The notes: a model not told the origin generated them from the sequence alone. A stretch of DNA of 64,000 nucleotides from Burkholderia multivorans ATCC BAA-247 (GCF_000959525.1 NZ_CP009831.1:1860001-1924000), one strand, 5' to 3'. Numbered from the stretch's first letter, positions 55,301 through 63,684 are shown. Program-made: numbers and translations.

Positions 55301-57496
55301 ATCCACCATCAGATCAAACGCGGTACTCGGCGTGCTCACGTTGCCCGATGAATCCGTTGCCGTGACCGTCAGGCTATGTGCACCTTCGCCCAAGGCAGTC
55401 GCAGGTGTGAAGCTCCAGTTGCCCGATGCGTCCGCCGTCGTCGTGCCCAGCAACGTCGTGCCGTCGTAAATATTGATCGTGCTGCCCGCCTCCGCGGTAC
55501 CCGTGAGCGTCGGCGTCGTATCGTCGGTACTGCCCCCGGAAACGATTGCGCCAAGGACCGAACCAACGTCGTCGGTCACGCCCGCAATAACTGGCGCTGC
55601 CGGTGCCGTGACATCGCCGGTCACCGTCACAGTCGCAGACGGGCTTGTGTTGCCGGCTGGGTCGCTGGCAGTCACGCCGATTTGCGTGCCGACAGGCAGC
55701 GGTGTCGACGGCGTGTACGTCCACGCGCCACTCGGGTCAGCCGTCACCGTCGCGTCCGGCACGCCATCCCCATTCGTGTCGATCTGGATCGTCGCGCCCG
55801 CTTCCGCCGTGCCCGACAGAGAAGTACCATCCGTCGGATTCAGCGTCGGAGCCGAAGGCGCAGTCGTATCCACCGTCAGACCGAACGCCGCACTCGGCAC
55901 ACTGACGTTCCCCGACGAATCCGTTGCCGTGACAGTCAAGCTATGCGTGCCTTCACCGAGGCCCGTCGTAGGTGTAAAACTCCAGCTCCCTGATGCATCT
56001 GCCGTCGTCGTGCCCAACAACGTCGTGCCGTCGTAAACATTGATCGTGCTGCCCGCCTCCGCAGTACCCGTGAGCGTCGGCGTCGTGTCGTCGGTACTGC
56101 CTGCGGAAACGATTGCGCCGAGGACCGAACCAACGTCGTCTGTCACACCAGTAATAACCGGCGCAGCAGGCGCCGTGACATCGCCGGTCACAGTCACCGA
56201 TGCGGCAGGACTCGTATTACCCGCCGCGTCGCTTGCCGTCACACCGATCTGCGTGCCGAGAGGCAATGGCGTGGAAGGCGTATACGTCCACGTGCCACTC
56301 GGGTCCGCCGTCACGGTCGCATCCGCCACGCCATCCCCATTCGTATCGATCTGGATCGTCGCGCCCGCTTCCGCCGTGCCCGACAGAGACGTGCCATCCG
56401 TCGGATTCACCGTCGGCGCAACCGGCGCCGTCGTATCGATCGTCAGACCGAACGCCGCACTCGGCGCACTGACGTTGCCGGCGATGTCGGTCGCCGTGAC
56501 CGTAATCGCGTGGACGCCCTCACCGAGCGCCGCGGCGGGCGTCAAGGTCCAGTGCCCCGACGCATCGGCCGTCGTCGTACCGATCAGCGTCGTACCGTCG
56601 TAGACGTTGATCGTGCTGCCGGCTTCGGCCGTCCCGCTCAGCGTCGGCGTCGTATCGTTCGTCGCGCCGCCGCTGACGATCGGATGCTGCGCATCGTCGC
56701 TGACGGCCGTGATCGCCGGCGCGCCCGGCACCACCGTGTCGACAACCACGCCGACTGCAGCCGGCGCGCTGCTAGTGCCGTTGGCGTCGGTCTGCGTGAC
56801 CGAGATCTGATGGCTGCCGTCGGGCAGCGTGCCGGGTGTGTACGACCAGCGGCCGCCGGCATCGGCGGTCACCGTTCCGACCGGCTGTCCATCGATGAAA
56901 ATCGTCACCTTCGCGTTCGGCTGCGCGCCCGAGCCCGTGATCGTCGGCGTGCCGTGACGCGTCACGACGCTCGCGTTTCCGCCGATCGACTGCTCTGCAA
57001 CCGACTCGATCGTGAGCCGTCCGGGCGCCGAGCCGCCGCCCAACCCGCCCACGCCACCGGAGCCGCCGCCGTCGCCGCCCCCGCCGCTGGCCGCAGCCGC
57101 CGCAATCCCGCCGGCCGCCGCAACGCCTCCGAGTATCCCGAGCAGCGCGCCGGTCGACAGCCCGTCGCCGATCGGCGCATATGCGACAGCCGACTCGACG
57201 ATGCCGTCGCCGCTCGCCTGCAGCGCGGAGCCGAAGTGGACGAGAAAACGCCCGTCGTCCTGCACGAACACGAGATTGTGATAATCGGCGCCGTTTTCGA
57301 AGAACGCCTGCACGCGCAGCGTCCGGCCATCCTTGAATTCGACGATCAGGTCGTTCCCGGACCGCGCGTAATTGGCGACGTCCTCTTTATGAGCCGATAG
57401 CAGGAAATTGGCGGGACCGCCGGGCGACGATGCGCTTTGCGCGCCGGCAGCGACCGGGACATCGACGTGATTGCTCAAGACGGACGAGGAAACCAT
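49382..57496 (-). CDS. bapA: Giant Ig-repeat adhesin secreted by type I system (BapA-like)
   Basis: 2704-aa cell-surface adhesin. Residues 1-115 are a BapA-prefix-like module (LIVEFKDGRTLRVQAFFENG), followed by a hydrophobic AAAG/Gly-rich linker (about 120-156). Then comes one lone Ig-like domain and eleven units of about 189 aa, each with two Ig-like folds (the last with one, plus a divergent domain). The C-terminus has about six RTX nonapeptides (GGDGNDLLRGGAGNDTL, about 2529-2579) and a VCA0849-type secretion signal. ATG preceded by AAGGAG. First gene of the bap operon. I recall the B. cenocepacia homologue as a quorum-sensing-controlled biofilm protein of similar size. Confidence 0.93.
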   Translation of the reverse strand: MVSSSVLSNHVDVPVAAGAQSASSPGGPANFLLSAHKEDVANYARSGNDLIVEFKDGRTLRVQAFFENGADYHNLVFVQDDGRFLVHFGSALQASGDGIVESAVAYAPIGDGLSTGALLGILGGVAAAGGIAAAAASGGGGDGGGSGGVGGLGGGSAPGRLTIESVAEQSIGGNASVVTRHGTPTITGSGAQPNAKVTIFIDGQPVGTVTADAGGRWSYTPGTLPDGSHQISVTQTDANGTSSAPAAVGVVVDTVVPGAPAITAVSDDAQHPIVSGGATNDTTPTLSGTAEAGSTINVYDGTTLIGTTTADASGHWTLTPAAALGEGVHAITVTATDIAGNVSAPSAAFGLTIDTTAPVAPTVNPTDGTSLSGTAEAGATIQIDTNGDGVADATVTADPSGTWTYTPSTPLPLGTQIGVTASDAAGNTSPAASVTVTGDVTAPAAPVITGVTDDVGSVLGAIVSAGSTDDTTPTLTGTAEAGSTINVYDGTTLLGTTTADASGSWSFTPTTGLGEGTHSLTVTATDSSGNVSVPSAAFGLTVDTTAPSAPTLNPTDGTSLSGTAEAGATIQIDTNGDGVPDATVTADPSGAWTYTPSTPLPVGTQIGVTASDPAGNTSPSATVTVTGDVTAPAAPVIAGVTDDVGSVLGAIVSGGSTDDTTPTLTGTAEAGSTINIYDGTTLLGTTTADASGNWSFTPATALGEGAHSLTVTATDSSGNVSTPSTAFDLMVDTTAPAAPAVNATDGTSLSGAAEAGATIQIDTNGDGTPDATVTADASGTWTYTPSTPLPVGTQITVTASDAAGNTSLPTSVTVTGDVTAPAAPVIAGVTDDVGSVTGAIVSGGSTDDTTPTLSGTVEAGSTINVYDGTTLLGSTTADASGNWSFTPASALGEGAHSLTVTATDSSGNVSVPSAAFDLTVDTTAPSAPTVNPTDGTSLSGTAEAGATIQIDTNGDGTADATVTADPTGAWTYTPATPLPIGTQIGVTASDPAGNTSPSATVTVTGDVTAPAAPVVAGVTDDVGSVLGAIVSGSSTDDTTPTLSGTAEAGSTINVYDGTTLIGTTTADASGNWSFTPASALGEGAHSLTVTATDSSGNVSTPSATFDLTVDTTAPSAPTVNPTDGTSLSGTAEAGATIQIDTNGDGTPDATVTADPTGAWTYTPSAPLPVGTQIGVTASDAAGNTSPSASVTVTGDVTAPVAPIIASVTDDVGSVLGAIVSGGSTDDTTPTLSGTAEAGSTIDVYDGTTLLGTTTADASGSWTFTPATALGEGAHSLTVTATDSSGNVSTPSAAFDLTVDTTAPAVPTVNPTDGTSLSGTAEAGATIQIDTNGDGTPDATVTADPSGAWTYTPSTPLPVGTQIGVTATDAAGNTSPSATVTVTGDVTAPAAPVITGVTDDVGSVLGAIVSGGSTDDTTPTLTGTAEAGSTISVYDGTTLLGTTTADASGNWSFTPATALGEGAHSLTVTATDSSGNVSTPSAAFDLTVDTTAPSAPTANPTDGTSLSGTAEAGATIQIDTNGDGTPDATVTADPTGAWTYTPSTPLPIGTQISVTATDAAGNTSPSASVTVTGDVTAPAAPVIAGVADDVGSVTGAIVSGSSTDDTTPTLTGTAEAGSTISVYDGTTLLGTTTADASGSWSFTPASALGEGAHSLTVTATDSSGNVSTPSTAFDLTVDTTAPAAPAVNATDGTSLSGAAEAGATIQIDTNGDGTPDATVTADASGTWTYTPSTPLPVGTQITVTASDAAGNTSLPTSVTVTGDVTAPAAPVIAGVTDDVGSVTGAIVSGGSTDDTTPTLSGTAEAGSTINVFDGTTLLGTTTADASGNWTFTPATALGEGAHSLTVTATDSSGNVSTPSAAFDLTVDTTAPSAPTVNPTDGTSLSGTAEAGATIQIDTNGDGTPDATVTADPTGAWTYTPSAPLPVGTQISVTASDAAGNTSPSASVTVTGDVTAPVAPIIASVTDDVGSVLGAIVSGGSTDDTTPTLSGTAEAGSTINVYDGTTLLGTTTADASGNWTFTPAAGLGEGAHAITVTATDASGNVSVPSAAFDLTVDTTAPSTPTVNPTDGTSLSGTAEAGATIEIDTNGDGTPDATVTADPSGAWTYTPTTPLPIGTQIGVTASDPAGNTSPSATVTVTGDATAPAAPVIASVTDDVGSIVGALTNGASTDDTKPTLTGTAEGGSTINVYDGTTLLGTTTADASGNWTFTPTTGLSDGAHALTVTATDASGNVSTPSAAFSINVDTVAPTATATLTTLTDNTGAPNDWVTGDTTPILGGTLSGALGAGEVVQVSLDGGAHWSAATVNGTNWTWYTDGVLAAADYTATVRVVDAAGNIGGSSQQTFTIDPNVAPVVSAQASGNLLGIVGANLLDLIDLGTQQAFGASDYNNNIDHVTLHYGGLLGLGALHFGANQALANELGLSFNVVNNNGILGVIGPSSDMTITAADGGAIDNLKLNEFLGSITLTGGAISISALDSVTISATDKTGLSASATAGQLLNANLLGSSQSTSIVEGTQNGDTVNGTSGNDRLYGYNGDDVLNGGDGNDLLRGGAGNDTLNGGNGNDILIGGAGDDTLTGGAGTDVFLWEVVTPADNTGGNGHDAITDFQLASGPSDTGGDKIDLSKLLVGYTADADGPAHYVDGVPTIDSGDTIGQYLNVTNVGSDTVISIDRDGAGTAFGSETLVTLNNVTTNLETLLANHQIIV
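50770..56740 (-). repeat. bapA: Eleven 567-bp tandem repeats inside bapA
   Basis: Each 567-bp unit codes for two Ig-like domains: one with INVYDGTTLLGTTTADASG and one with GATIQIDTNGDGTPDATVTA. The anchor INVYDGTT recurs at exact 567-bp steps from about 50937 to 56607. Units are not equally related. A block at 52141 recurs at 54976 (2835 bp, five units) with about five mismatches in some 350 bases. A block at 51574 recurs at 53842 (2268 bp, four units) with about three in 270. This points to recombination among units. Confidence 0.92.
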
Positions 57497-58797
57497 TGCC
57501 GAACTCCTTCTAATGGTGTGGCAAAACGCCGGCCCGCATCGTGCGGGCGATCATGCGGACACACGGTCGCGGCCGGCGCGGCCGCAACGCGACTCGCCTT
57601 GCGCAAGACGGACGGCCGCGCCGTACGGACGTGACGAGTCCGCCGCTCGCGCGAAGCGGCATACGACTGAATCGAGAAGAAAGAAAAGGGAGAGTGGGCT
57701 ACGGACTCAGGAAACCGTCCGGGCCGCAATCGATACCGTTGGCCTTTCGAATCAGCACGGCGTTGAAGCCGCGATTCGAATCACCGGCATACCGCGGTTC
57801 GCCGGCCCCGATGCAGCGGATATTCGCCGCACGACGAATGCTGGTTTGATATTGAATGTGCATCTCTACGCCCTCGCCACATTTTTGTATCGACTGTTAT
57901 CGCGAATCACCAACAATGCGCTTTTAAGAAGCGACTTGTTGCGGCGCACAAGCTTCCTTATCGTGCCCGCCTCGTGCCTGTATTGAGATTACACCGGTCT
58001 TTCATAGACATGATTGCACTTCGGCGACGTTTTTACAAATATTTTCATTCCTTCTTTCCGGCCGCTTCCGTGAAAAGCAAAAAGATAAACAATTTGCAAG
58101 ATTGAGTCGGCTGTCGGCTTGTCGACGCAAGCATTTCGCCCCCTGTAAATCGCAAAATGTGAATACGTTTATCACCAGATTTAACGCCGCGATCGGCGCC
58201 GGCCGGGGCTGCGCGAGCGTAGGGGGCGCGATGCGTACTTGGCGTTGCCACCTTTTAAAACCCTAAAACCGTAAGGCAAAAGGAACATATCGGTAAGCTT
58301 TTACTGAATAACAGTTTGTCGGCCGTGGCTCGGCAAAAAATACCGAATCGATCGACAATCTCGTTACTTTCTTTCAGCCGGAGACACCAGGCAATGAAAA
58401 ACCAGTCAACAATCACTTAGATACTTCATATAAAGGCAACCGAGATAATTTCCGAATCGAAAATGAAAACCACCCAACCCCTTTGGATTTTTGTTCAATG
58501 CCGTGCAGAAACGCCCCCTCACCGCTTCTCCATTAATTCAAGCGAAGCAGCGAATAACAAAATCTCCGTCTGGATTAATTCATCGAAGTAACGAATCCCC
58601 GGCGATAACGCCAGTCGGAGCGCACTCCAAAACTTCACGCGACGCGCAGGTGCCTCGCCACTCCGGCATTCGCACAAAAACCCGCCATCCGCTCACGCCC
58701 GAAGTGCATGCGCCGCTGTCCTGAATTACCATCGCTCATCCCCGCGCGGCACGCAGCACCGTCAAGCGGCCACTCTCGGCATTCGGGTTCATCCATC
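57497..58797. other. bapA: AT-rich gene-free region upstream of bapA
   Basis: 1.3 kb without a convincing gene. From about 57850 to 58620 the sequence is far richer in A and T than the rest of the window, with runs such as AAAAGCAAAAAGATAAACAA. It must contain the bapA promoter and regulatory sites. A nine-codon ATG-to-stop stretch at 58394 follows GGAG but is too short to claim. No repeats or RNA genes were recognised. Confidence 0.6.
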
Positions 58798-59535
58798 GTG
58801 CTTGCGCTCGTCATCCTCGCCGGTCTGTGGGCCGGTCTGCAAAACGCCCTGGCGGGCGGCGGCTCGTTCGTCACGCTGCCGGCGCTGATCGTGTTCGGCA
58901 TGTCGCCGCTCGCCGCGAATATCACGTCGACAGTCGCGCTGTTCCCGGCGCAGGTCGCTACCGGCTGGGCGAGCCGCCGTATGGTGCGCGGGGCCGGCAA
59001 GCTGCCGTTTCGTGCGCTGTTCGCGATCAGCGTCGTCGGCGGCGCACTCGGCGGCCTGCTGCTGTTGAAAACACCGTCGTCGATCTTCTCGCGGCTCGTG
59101 CCGTGGCTCGTCCTGTTCGCGACGGTGCTGTTCGCGTGGGGCAGCTTCTTTCGCCGGCCGGCCGGCGAAGCCGCGCATATCGGCCCTGTCGCGGCCGCGA
59201 TCTCGCAGTTTTTGATTGCAATCTACGGCGGCTATTTCGGCGGCGGCATCGGTTTCCTGATGATGGCCGCATTGACGATGGCGGGCCTGTCGCCACGTCA
59301 CGCGACGTCGACGAAGAATGCGCTCGCGGGCGTGATGAATGCGTCGGCCGTCGTGCTGTTCGTGACGTCGCCGCAGCTGCATTGGGGCGCAGCACTCGCG
59401 CTCGGCGGCGGCGCCGTGGTCGGCGGCCTGCTCGGCACGTGGGCACTGCATCGCGTCAACGAACGCATGCTGCGCATTGCGATCGTCTGTATCGGCGCGG
59501 CGCTGACCGTCGCGCTGTTCGTCAAGCCGATCTGA
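58798..59535 (+). CDS. TSUP (TauE/SafE) family permease
   Basis: 245-aa membrane protein with about seven to eight hydrophobic segments and both TSUP half-motifs: LQNALAGGGSFVTLPALIVF near the start and AIYGGYFGGGIGFLMMAALT in the second half. The family moves sulfite, sulfonates or related organic anions. I used a GTG at 58798, where the first helix begins; an ATG at 58708 adds a Ser/His-rich stretch unlike the family. It stands alone at the edge of the AT-rich region. Confidence 0.85.
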   Translation: MLALVILAGLWAGLQNALAGGGSFVTLPALIVFGMSPLAANITSTVALFPAQVATGWASRRMVRGAGKLPFRALFAISVVGGALGGLLLLKTPSSIFSRLVPWLVLFATVLFAWGSFFRRPAGEAAHIGPVAAAISQFLIAIYGGYFGGGIGFLMMAALTMAGLSPRHATSTKNALAGVMNASAVVLFVTSPQLHWGAALALGGGAVVGGLLGTWALHRVNERMLRIAIVCIGAALTVALFVKPI

Positions 59536-59635
59536 GACGGCGCGGCGGCACGGCGGCGATGGTCGCCTGCCGGCGCGCCGCCAGGCGACGCGGATGAGCC
59601 CTTCCGCGCAAGCGCGCGAACGCGCCAGAGGCCGC

Positions 59636-60214
59636 TCAACCGAACGGCCGCACGCCGATCAGCCAGCCGTGCAGGAACGACGCGAACACCGCCCACGCGA
59701 CGAGCCCGGCGACGACCGTGCCGACGTCGCCGGCGAGGCCGCCCGCCGGATACCGGACGCCATCGCGCCGATCGCGCGCGCGCAACACGACGAAGTCGGC
59801 GAGCGACCACACGAAGAACGCGCCGAACAGGACGACCGCATGCAACGTACCGTTCGCGAGCAGATGCGCGATCGCCCAGACCATCACGCCGGCGGCCATC
59901 GGATGCCCGACCAGCGTCTTGATGCGATTGCGCGGCACATACGCGGCGGCGAGCAGCACGAACGCGATCGCGGTCAGCATGCCGGTCAGATGACGCACAC
60001 CGATGGGCGACACCCACAGCAGCGCCGCGTTCTCGCGCGCGAGGCCGTAGCCGCGGACGATCAGCACGAAGCCGACGATCGACACGATGGAAAAACGGGC
60101 CCGCCAGCCGTTGGCGCCGAATCGCGCGATCATCGCGGCGCGCCAGCCTTCGGCGACGATCCGGATCGAGTGCACACCGAGGAAGATCGCTAAACCGGCA
60201 ATCAGGACCAGCAT
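59636..60214 (-). CDS. NnrU-family membrane protein
   Basis: 192-aa protein with about five hydrophobic segments. NnrU pattern: LAIFLGVHSIRIVAEGWRAA at the N-terminus, RNRIKTLVGHPMAAGVMVWA in the middle and GAFFVWSLADFVVLRARDRR later, with conserved His residues that could bind haem or metal. The family was first seen near denitrification genes, but no nitrogen-oxide reductase is in this window. Confidence 0.87.
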   Translation of the reverse strand: MLVLIAGLAIFLGVHSIRIVAEGWRAAMIARFGANGWRARFSIVSIVGFVLIVRGYGLARENAALLWVSPIGVRHLTGMLTAIAFVLLAAAYVPRNRIKTLVGHPMAAGVMVWAIAHLLANGTLHAVVLFGAFFVWSLADFVVLRARDRRDGVRYPAGGLAGDVGTVVAGLVAWAVFASFLHGWLIGVRPFG

Positions 60215-60491
60215 CGGCTGTCTCCGTCTGGAAGGGTCATTGGGGGAAAGACGTCCGCGCGGCGTTCGATGCGCCGTTCGCGGGCCGGCTGCGCGGCCGG
60301 CATGGGCGCGCCGCTGCGTCGGGAGCGGCCCGCGCCGATCATAAACGGCGCGGCCGTCATTGTGAAGCGCGGCCCATCACCGCTCGATCGCCGATGCGGG
60401 CCGCGTTGGCCGAGCGACCTGGCAAGTGCGGGCACGCGCGCGCTTCAGCGAGTTTCAGCGAAAGCGACGAAAACAGCAGACGCGACGGCGA

Positions 60492-60893
60492 TCACGTGCG
60501 CTTGCGCGCCGTCACGCGCTTCGCTTTCGGTGCCGCGCGCGTGCGCCCCTTCGGCGGCCCGGCGAGCAGCGCTGCGCGATACGCGCTGCGGCACCAGTCG
60601 AACAGCGCGCCGGCATCCTCGAGCACGTCGGCCGGCGTTTCGTAATAGCCGTCGAGCGCGACGGTCCGCGTACGCCCCGCATACGAAAACGGCCCCATGC
60701 CGGCCGCGACGAACGCGGGGCGATTCACGTCGTCGACACGCAGAAACAGCGAACCGCGCGCGACGAAGCCGAACATCACACCGTCGAGCCGCAGCGCCGC
60801 GCCGCCGAACAATCGCGTGACCGTCACCGCGCCGAGACTCGACAACTGATACGCGATCTCGTCGCCGCGTGCCTTCTCCGCCTGCCAGCTCAT
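60492..60893 (-). CDS. TfoX N-terminal domain protein
   Basis: 133-aa protein with the TfoX-N fold: LGAVTVTRLFGGAALRLDGV, then MFGFVARGSLFLRVDDVNRP and MGPFSYAGRTRTVALDGYYE. The C-terminus is a basic tail (KGRTRAAPKAKRVTARKRT), which could bind nucleic acid. It lacks the C-terminal TfoX domain of the competence activator, so a role in competence is not established. It starts 13 bp after the Ldh_2-type gene and is probably cotranscribed. Confidence 0.82.
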   Translation of the reverse strand: MSWQAEKARGDEIAYQLSSLGAVTVTRLFGGAALRLDGVMFGFVARGSLFLRVDDVNRPAFVAAGMGPFSYAGRTRTVALDGYYETPADVLEDAGALFDWCRSAYRAALLAGPPKGRTRAAPKAKRVTARKRT

Positions 60894-60906
60894 CGCGTGT
60901 GCCTGC

Positions 60907-62016
60907 TCAGGCGCCGACGCAGCAGCGCTGCGTCCACGCATCGAGCTCCGCTTCGTCGAAGCCGACCGCGGCTGCGCTGTCGCGGATCTGCCGCCACGTC
61001 GCGCGGTCGACCGGAATGCCGGCTGCCGTGCGCGCGGCGCGGCTCGCTTCCTCGGGTTCGCCCGGCACGCGCACGGGCTCGTCGCCCGCCGGCGGCGACG
61101 CCTTCGCCCAGTCGACGAACGCGTCGGCTTCGCGCGCGGCATCGGCCGCATCGAATGCATTGGGGTCGATCAGCACCGACAGCATCCCGTTGACGATCGC
61201 GCTCGTCTTCTGCACGGTTTCGGCATACGTCGTATGCCCGCCCACCAGCGCACCGCCGAAGACTTCGCACATCGCCGCGAGCGCATAGCCCTTGTGCAGC
61301 CCGAACGGCAGCAGCGCGCCGAACGGCGGCACGTGCATCACGGCCGGGTCGTCGGTCGGCTGTCCGCGATGGTCGATCAGCGAACCGGCCGGCACGTGCC
61401 GGCCCTGGTTGTAGGCAACGCGCGTCTTGCCGTACGCGATCGCGCTCGTCGCGAAGTCGAGCAGCAGCGGCGGCTTGCCGGCGCGCGGATACGCGGCGCA
61501 GAACGGATTCGTGCCGAAACGCGCATCGGTGCCGTGCAGCGGCGCGACGAGCAGGTCGCCCGGCACGTTGACGAAGTGAAACGATACGAGGCCCGCACGC
61601 GCGCACTGCTCGGCCCAGTGGCCGATCCGGCCGAGATGATGGACCTCGCGCAGGCCGATCGCGCAGATGCCGATGCGCCGCGCGCGCTCGATGCCTTCGA
61701 CCATCGCCTCGAACGCGACGACCTGGCCGAAGCCGCGCCCGCCGTCGATCGTCAGCACGGCGCCGCCGTCGCGCACGATCGAGGCATGGCCGTTCAGGCG
61801 CAGCCCTCCTTCGCGCCACGCCGCCACGTAGTTCGGGATCATGCCGATCCCGTGCGAATCGTGGCCCGCGAGATTCGCGCCGACCAGATGATCGGCGACG
61901 AGCCGCGCTTCGCGTGCGTGACTGCCGGCCCGCTCCCACAGCGCGGCGACGAAGGCATGCAGCGGATCGGCGCCCATGCGCAGCAGGTCGGTGTCGGCAG
62001 TCGGCGGCACGGTCAT
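60907..62016 (-). CDS. Malate/L-lactate dehydrogenase-type oxidoreductase (Ldh_2)
   Basis: 369-aa NAD(P)-dependent oxidoreductase of the Ldh_2 family. It shows the conserved AGHDSHGIGMIPNYV (catalytic His), GFGQVVAFEAM, HHLGRIGHWAEQ, RFGTNPFCAAYP and LPFGLHKGYALAAMCEVFGG. Members reduce or oxidise malate, ureidoglycolate, 2,3-diketo-gulonate or imino acids, so the substrate is open. The ATG has GGAG upstream. It lies 87 bp after an M20 peptidase and just before the TfoX-N gene on the same strand. Confidence 0.88.
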   Translation of the reverse strand: MTVPPTADTDLLRMGADPLHAFVAALWERAGSHAREARLVADHLVGANLAGHDSHGIGMIPNYVAAWREGGLRLNGHASIVRDGGAVLTIDGGRGFGQVVAFEAMVEGIERARRIGICAIGLREVHHLGRIGHWAEQCARAGLVSFHFVNVPGDLLVAPLHGTDARFGTNPFCAAYPRAGKPPLLLDFATSAIAYGKTRVAYNQGRHVPAGSLIDHRGQPTDDPAVMHVPPFGALLPFGLHKGYALAAMCEVFGGALVGGHTTYAETVQKTSAIVNGMLSVLIDPNAFDAADAAREADAFVDWAKASPPAGDEPVRVPGEPEEASRAARTAAGIPVDRATWRQIRDSAAAVGFDEAELDAWTQRCCVGA

Positions 62017-62103
62017 CGGCGTCTCCGTCGGGACGAGGGGAGTGAATGAAACGAATCGAACGGCAGACGGCGGCGGCCCGACGCCCGGGCCGCCGCGAGC
62101 GCA

Positions 62104-63558
62104 TCAGCGCGCGGACGCGATCACGTCCGCCACTGCCGCCGTGAGCTTCTTCGCATACGGCACGTGCAGGAACTCGTTCGGCCCGTGCGCGTTCGACTTC
62201 GGCCCGAGCACGCCGCACACCATGAACTGCGCGGACGGGAAGCCTTCCTGCAGCACGTTCATCAGCGGGATCGTGCCGCCGAGGCCCATATACGCGCAGT
62301 CCGCGCCGAAGTGGCGACGCGACGCGGCGTCGAGCGACGACGCGAGCCACGGCGCGAGATCGGGTGCGCTCCAGCCGGTGGCCGCGCCGGCATCGGGCTT
62401 GAACGTGACCTTCGCGTTGTACGGCGGATCGACTTCGAGCAGTTCCTTCAGCTGCTGCACGGCCTGGGCGGCGTCGACGAGCGGCGGCAGGCGCAGCGAC
62501 AGCTTGAACGCGGTGCGCGGCCGCAGCACGTTGCCCGCATCGGCCAGCGCCGGCAGGCCCGCCGCGCCGGTCACCGACAACGACGGCCGCCACGTCGAAT
62601 TCAGCAGCGCCTCGCGCGGATCGGTCGTGGTCGGCAGCACCGGCTTGCCGTCCGCGCCGCATGCCCACGGCAATCCCTTCCACACCGCGTCGCCGAGAAT
62701 CGCGGCGGCCGCGTCGGCCTCGCGCAGGCGGCTGGCCGGAATCTCGCAATGGAACACGCGCGGCAGCAGGTTGCCGTTCTTCGCGTCCTCGAGACGTTCG
62801 AACAGCTGACGCATGACGCGGAAGCTCGACGGCGCGATGCCGCCGTACACGCCCGAATGAATCCCTTCCTCGAGCACCTCGACCTGCAGGTCGCCGGACA
62901 CGAGCCCGCGCAGCGACGTGGTCAGCCACATCTGGTCGTAGTTCCCGGCGCCGGAATCGAGGCAGACGACGAGCGATACCTGGCCGAGCCGGTCGCGCAG
63001 CGCGTCGACGTACGGCAGCAGGTCGTAGCTGCCCGATTCCTCGCAGGTTTCGATCAGGCCGACGCAGCGCGGCCGTTCGACGCCCTGCTCGTCGAGCGCG
63101 CCGAGCGCCGCGAGGCTCGCATAGATCGCGTAGCCGTCGTCCGCGCCGCCGCGGCCGTACAGCTTGCCGTTCTCGAACTTCGGCGTCCACGGGCCGAGAT
63201 CGGCGCGCCAGCCGTCGAATTCGGGCTGCTTGTCGAGGTGGCCGTACAGCAGGATCGTGTCGGTGCTGCCCGAACGCGTCGCGGGCGTCTCGAAGAAGAT
63301 CACGGGCGTGCGGCCCGGTAGACGGACGATCTCGAGCTTCAGCCCTTTCACCGGCTGGCGTTCGGCCCACTGCGCGGCGTCGGTGACGACACGCTCGAGA
63401 TAGCCGCGCTTCGCCCAGTCGGGATCGAATGCGGGGCTCTTCGCGGGAATCGCGATGTAGTCGGTCAGGGCGTGGAGGATTTCATCGTTCCACTTGCGCT
63501 CGATAAAGGTGACGAGCTTGTCATGGTCGAGGACGGGGGTAGTGTCGACGGAGGTCAT
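62104..63558 (-). CDS. M20 family metallopeptidase (dipeptidase-like)
   Basis: 484-aa zinc peptidase. Metal and catalytic residues are in order: LYGHLDKQPEFDGW (His, Asp), GRGGADDGYAIYA (bridging Asp), ETCEESGS (catalytic Glu pair), CLDSGAG (Asp) and SNAHGPNEFL (His). The inserted dimerisation lid fits between. Length fits the CNDP/carnosinase-like group. It has no signal peptide, so it acts on imported di- or oligopeptides. First gene of a probable M20, Ldh_2, TfoX-N operon. Confidence 0.9.
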   Translation of the reverse strand: MTSVDTTPVLDHDKLVTFIERKWNDEILHALTDYIAIPAKSPAFDPDWAKRGYLERVVTDAAQWAERQPVKGLKLEIVRLPGRTPVIFFETPATRSGSTDTILLYGHLDKQPEFDGWRADLGPWTPKFENGKLYGRGGADDGYAIYASLAALGALDEQGVERPRCVGLIETCEESGSYDLLPYVDALRDRLGQVSLVVCLDSGAGNYDQMWLTTSLRGLVSGDLQVEVLEEGIHSGVYGGIAPSSFRVMRQLFERLEDAKNGNLLPRVFHCEIPASRLREADAAAAILGDAVWKGLPWACGADGKPVLPTTTDPREALLNSTWRPSLSVTGAAGLPALADAGNVLRPRTAFKLSLRLPPLVDAAQAVQQLKELLEVDPPYNAKVTFKPDAGAATGWSAPDLAPWLASSLDAASRRHFGADCAYMGLGGTIPLMNVLQEGFPSAQFMVCGVLGPKSNAHGPNEFLHVPYAKKLTAAVADVIASAR

Positions 63559-63684
63559 GGTGGGTGCCTGGATCGGGCTGACGAAAATCCAGATGATACG
63601 CCGATGCTCCGCCTGCGGCGGCCGTTTGCGGGTGCTTGGCGGCGCGCTGCGCGGGCGGTCGGCGCGCGCGGCGCCACGCGGTCG

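Noticed and set aside
50770-56740. Regular 567-bp repeats as a CRISPR or satellite array
   Set aside because: The repeats are in frame, encode Ig-like domains and have no spacer structure.
58255-58275. AACCCTAAAACC-like sequence resembling a telomere repeat
   Set aside because: Single short occurrence in an AT-rich bacterial intergenic region; coincidence.
58394-58420. Eight-residue ORF (MKNQSTIT) with GGAG upstream
   Set aside because: Too short to support as a gene; no attenuator structure or downstream coupling seen, and the next plus-strand gene is nearly 400 bp away.
58491-58724. 77-codon plus-strand ORF in the AT-rich region
   Set aside because: No ribosome site, no recognisable domain, composition like random sequence.
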